32,288 nucleotides of DNA from Russula earlei. Taxonomy: Eukaryota > Basidiomycota > Agaricomycetes > Russulales > Russulaceae. Position numbers and translations under genes: made by a program. The notes under the pieces were generated by a model. It made no database searches. It was not told the origin of the DNA and saw only the letters and a list, made by a program, of their open reading frames with translations. Positions within the stretch are counted from its first letter, which is position 1. Each line of letters begins with the position of its first letter. The stretch covers positions 1-32,288 of the forward strand of contig JAGFNK010000582.1 in the NCBI GenBank assembly GCA_025769875.1, in the 5' to 3' direction. This document shows positions 29,709-32,288 of this stretch, in pieces.

Positions 29709-30321
29709 GTATAAGAGCTGAGTGAAAGACAAGACAAAAGAAAAAGGGAATCGCGGAATTACGTAGTGCCTGCTCGACTCTCCACCCGTCGGGAATATGC
29801 TTATTGAAATGCAGGGGCCTCCTTTTTAGGAAATAGGTATGATCTGCACACATGGAGGGAGAGAGGGAAGATGCAAGCGAGCGACTGTGGGAGAGAGAGA
29901 GGAGAGAGAGTCCAGGGAAGATCAGAGTGCCAGCATGAGGAGGTACGTACGTTCTTGCTGGGTCAACCAATATACCCCCCCCATTCACATGTGCAACGCA
30001 ACGCATATGCACATATATGTAAAACACATGTTGATATCAGCAATGAGATGTAAGTTTACAACATCCTGCTCATTAAGGTATGAAATGGCAAGCAAATAAA
30101 TAAATAACACAGGGTTGTGAGGCCGCAATTATATGGACCCAGGAGAAGGGGAGAACTGGGAAACATGAGACATCCACTTAGCCACAGCGACGACCACTAC
30201 ATACCACCCCAGCAGACTACCGTCCTCAGAAGCCTGAGCACATTACGTCGCTATTTAGCCAGTGACCGCCTCTGAAACACGATGTACGCTGTGAGATACA
30301 AATTCGGATTCCAAACAAAAT

Positions 30322-30525
30322 ATGAACGATCACTGACTCGTGGTGGAACAAAGGGGAGACCTGATTCGTGAGCGCAAGGTTAAGTATCTGTCCACTACAC
30401 GGCCTGTGCAAACCGGAGAACGACGGGCCGTAAGTGCCCTATCACCATGCGGCGATAATTGCCCTATCACATGCGGCGATAATTGCCCCGATGACGGAGA
30501 TATGCGCTTTCATGCAAAATTCTCC
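30322..30525 (+). repeat. Dispersed repeat, second full copy
   Basis: Aligns with 23934-24148 from atgaacgatcact to tttcatgcaaaattctc. It has an internal tandem duplication of gccctatcaccatgcggcga plus five bases (30436-30460) as 30461-30484, one base shorter. It lies about 600 bp upstream of the H3-tail-like gene. Confidence 0.7.
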
Positions 30526-30678
30526 TGGCAAAATGCTGGATCTGGCGTGCTCACGTATGTAAAGTGTTTTGTGAATCTGGTCAGGAATGCTTGTCATTCG
30601 GCCAGCCCTGAGGCAGATCTATGATCCCAGTGACGTCGTACGCTTTTGCCGGCCATAGTGCCGAGTGCACAGAGTTCA

Positions 30679-31600
30679 TGTCAAGACTCACTGTTGAACT
30701 ATCCAGTTCAAGAGTGAGGGATAAGCTCGAAGACGAGTCGATAGATGTCCAAGATGGCATGGGCCAGAAGTAAAGTCCAGAGTAGTAACAGATACCAGAG
30801 AGGCACTGTTACCGTGAGAGAGCAGTCACGCAGGGAAGAGGCCAGGATAGTCACAAGGGGATGGTCCTTTAAGGAGTATCCCAGGAATGGAGATGCTGTA
30901 AACAAATGGACAGTCTGAGGACTGTCCACTACTTTATTGAGCGCTTATATCTACAAGAACTGCTAAATGGAGAACAAGTCATAACCTTGTTATCAAGCAC
31001 AATAGAGTGCTGAGTAGAATTGGAGTGTGCTTACTGAGCAGCTCAGTCATGCTCAGTAAGCTGCTGAGTAAGAGCTTTCATTGTCCAGTGTTTGCTGTTC
31101 TATGCGCATGCAAGCACCTGATTCATTTCCTGTTAGTTAGTTTGGGCCGGTCATTTGAGGACTTGGAGTTTGGTTAGGGAATAGTGTTATCTTAAGGCCC
31201 TTATATAGCTCTATTAGGGTCCTAGAGTCGACCCTAATACTTCTATTAAGGTCCTTAGTATTGCCTTATAGTTCACTCTTTAGTTATTAGAGTTGGTCTA
31301 ATAACGCTTTGTAGAGTCTTTGATACCAGGTTAGTACCCACTGTAGAGCACCTAGAGTCGTCCTAAAGGGTCCCTAGAAGGGCCCTAATACTGTCTTTTA
31401 TTGTTAGAAGGGTTGCCATTAAGTGGGGCTTGCTGTATGTCGATTGTGCCGAGAATCGCTCGCGCAACAATGCACGCACGATATTGTGGACACCTCTACT
31501 CACCCTTTTGCTCGTGAACAGGGTGACATCATGGAGGCTGGGTTTTCCTCCTATAAGGAAGGGTCCTTCAAGGGCCCTCTCCGGAGAATGGTTCACGACA
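30679..31600 (-). mobile_element. Solo LTR B (922 bp) with 5-bp target duplication
   Basis: The minus strand runs from TGTCGTGAACCATTCTCC to CAGTGAGTCTTGACA. It is flanked by GTTCA at 30674-30678 and GTTCA at 31601-31605. It has a minus-strand promoter region and the tag ggacagtcct...actgtccatttgtttac near 30905-30935. It is the full-length relative of LTR A (4834-5479). No internal sequence is attached. Confidence 0.93.
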
Positions 31601-31764
31601 GTTCATATCAATGGCATGTATTAAGTTTGAAGCGTCATATCGTAGTAATCTACGAGGACTGTATCAAACCAGGACATATTGACATTGTCATGAACAACCT
31701 GCTATGGTACATGCTATATCATATATCAATCCTGTGAAGTCCTGGAGTCAGAGCAGCGATGAGT

Positions 31765-32288
31765 CATAGCAATAGGGGGAGTGGAGGGGGGACATACGGT
31801 ACATCCTGCTCAGATTCGCAGTCAATGGCAATGACGTCCCGCTCTGCATGACATAGTGGGGTTGAGGAGTCTTGATGAGCGATGGTCGCGAGGCAGGCGT
31901 TATGCTGTCTGGATGAGCATGATGGGGAGGCGGGAGTGCAGCCCACAGTCTTGCGTTGGCTGATCGATGGCACGATCCACAAGGGCGCTCTGTAGTTCGT
32001 TGTGCACGTCGAGGCTCTCCTTCAGCTTCATTCATGCATTTCTGAGTTCCTGACACAGCGCCGCAGCTCTCGAGGAAGTCGTCCCACTCCGTTCGAGACG
32101 ATCAATCCTTCCCGGAAAGGACGAGAAGCAGTGCAGTCATGGGCTTGATATGCAGAGTCCAGCGACTTTCTTCTTCGACTTTTCTTCGTCATCCATTGTA
32201 GCTGCGAGGTGATGCTCCTGCCACCTCTGGCAAGGAATGCAGTGGGACGGATGTGTGATGACACGCAGCCTTTCGTTGTATCTCCAAC
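31765..32288 (-). pseudogene. Decayed paralogue of the H3-tail-like coiled-coil gene, cut by the window edge
   Basis: The minus strand from 32288 matches the 29.3-29.65 kb gene through catcacacat, gcccatgac, ggattgatcgtctc and tgcatga, and at the 3' end through ttgactgcgaatc...aggatgtaccgtatgtcccc against the copy's cgactgcgaaccc...aggatgtcctgtatgtcccc. The reading frame is broken several times. The C-terminal frame that stays open ends DVIAIDCESEQDVPYVPPP. The start, and thus any ARTKQT tail, lies outside the window. The two copies are tandem, same strand, with solo LTR B inserted between them. Confidence 0.65.

Overview
The window reads as a repeat-rich, heterochromatin-like stretch of a filamentous basidiomycete genome, most likely an Agaricomycete. 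The evidence is a fungal-specific FunK1 protein kinase and an F-box gene. Their introns, and those of a Myb gene, are all 48-56 bp with GT-AG borders. Ty3/gypsy and Ty1/copia elements are nested in one another. No rRNA gene, complete tRNA gene or CRISPR array is visible.

Positions 1-17.2 kb are almost wholly transposon debris. A Ty3/gypsy protease-RT fragment (1-982, plus strand) abuts a 3.85 kb unit bounded by two 416-bp inverted repeats (983-1398 and 4418-4833). Inside that unit is a gag-like ORF split by a solo LTR (2040-2867, 5-bp duplication GTCCG). Next come a truncated LTR (4834-5479), a copia element with its 5' LTR and primer site (5480-7782, minus strand), and an unannotated gap. 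A second copia element follows (8544-11789, minus strand), cut off by another gypsy element (11790-14713) whose second LTR is inverted. Behind it lie a truncated LTR (14714-15330) and a solo LTR (15958-16888, duplication TGCAG) sitting in frame inside a probable PIF/Harbinger transposase remnant. Most in-frame stops in these elements are TGA, several clearly at ancestral Arg codons, as expected from methyl-CpG decay or a RIP-like process.

Positions 17.2-32.3 kb are more gene-like. They hold a GC-rich repeat island with a doubtful small minus-strand gene, and an intronless secreted protein of 204 aa with four His-Pro/Asp-Pro repeats (19458-20072). They also hold a five-exon FunK1 kinase (21615-23805, minus), a two-exon F-box protein (24233-25585, minus), and a SAP-like mini-ORF (26437-26619, plus). 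A six-exon Myb/REB1-like DNA-binding protein (27705-28674, minus) follows. Last are two diverged copies of a coiled-coil protein (29295-29708, and 31765-window end, both minus); the intact copy starts with the histone H3 tail residues ARTKQT. A 922-bp solo LTR (30679-31600, duplication GTTCA) separates these copies. A short dispersed repeat recurs at 20.9, 23.9, 28.8 and 30.3 kb, three times upstream of minus-strand genes.

The genes do not form a pathway. The kinase, F-box, Myb and H3-tail-like genes look like members of families that expand rapidly in Agaricomycetes. The most novel single objects are the secreted repeat protein, the H3-tail-like protein, the paired gag units with inverted LTRs, and the duplicated compensating hairpins in the two copia LTRs.
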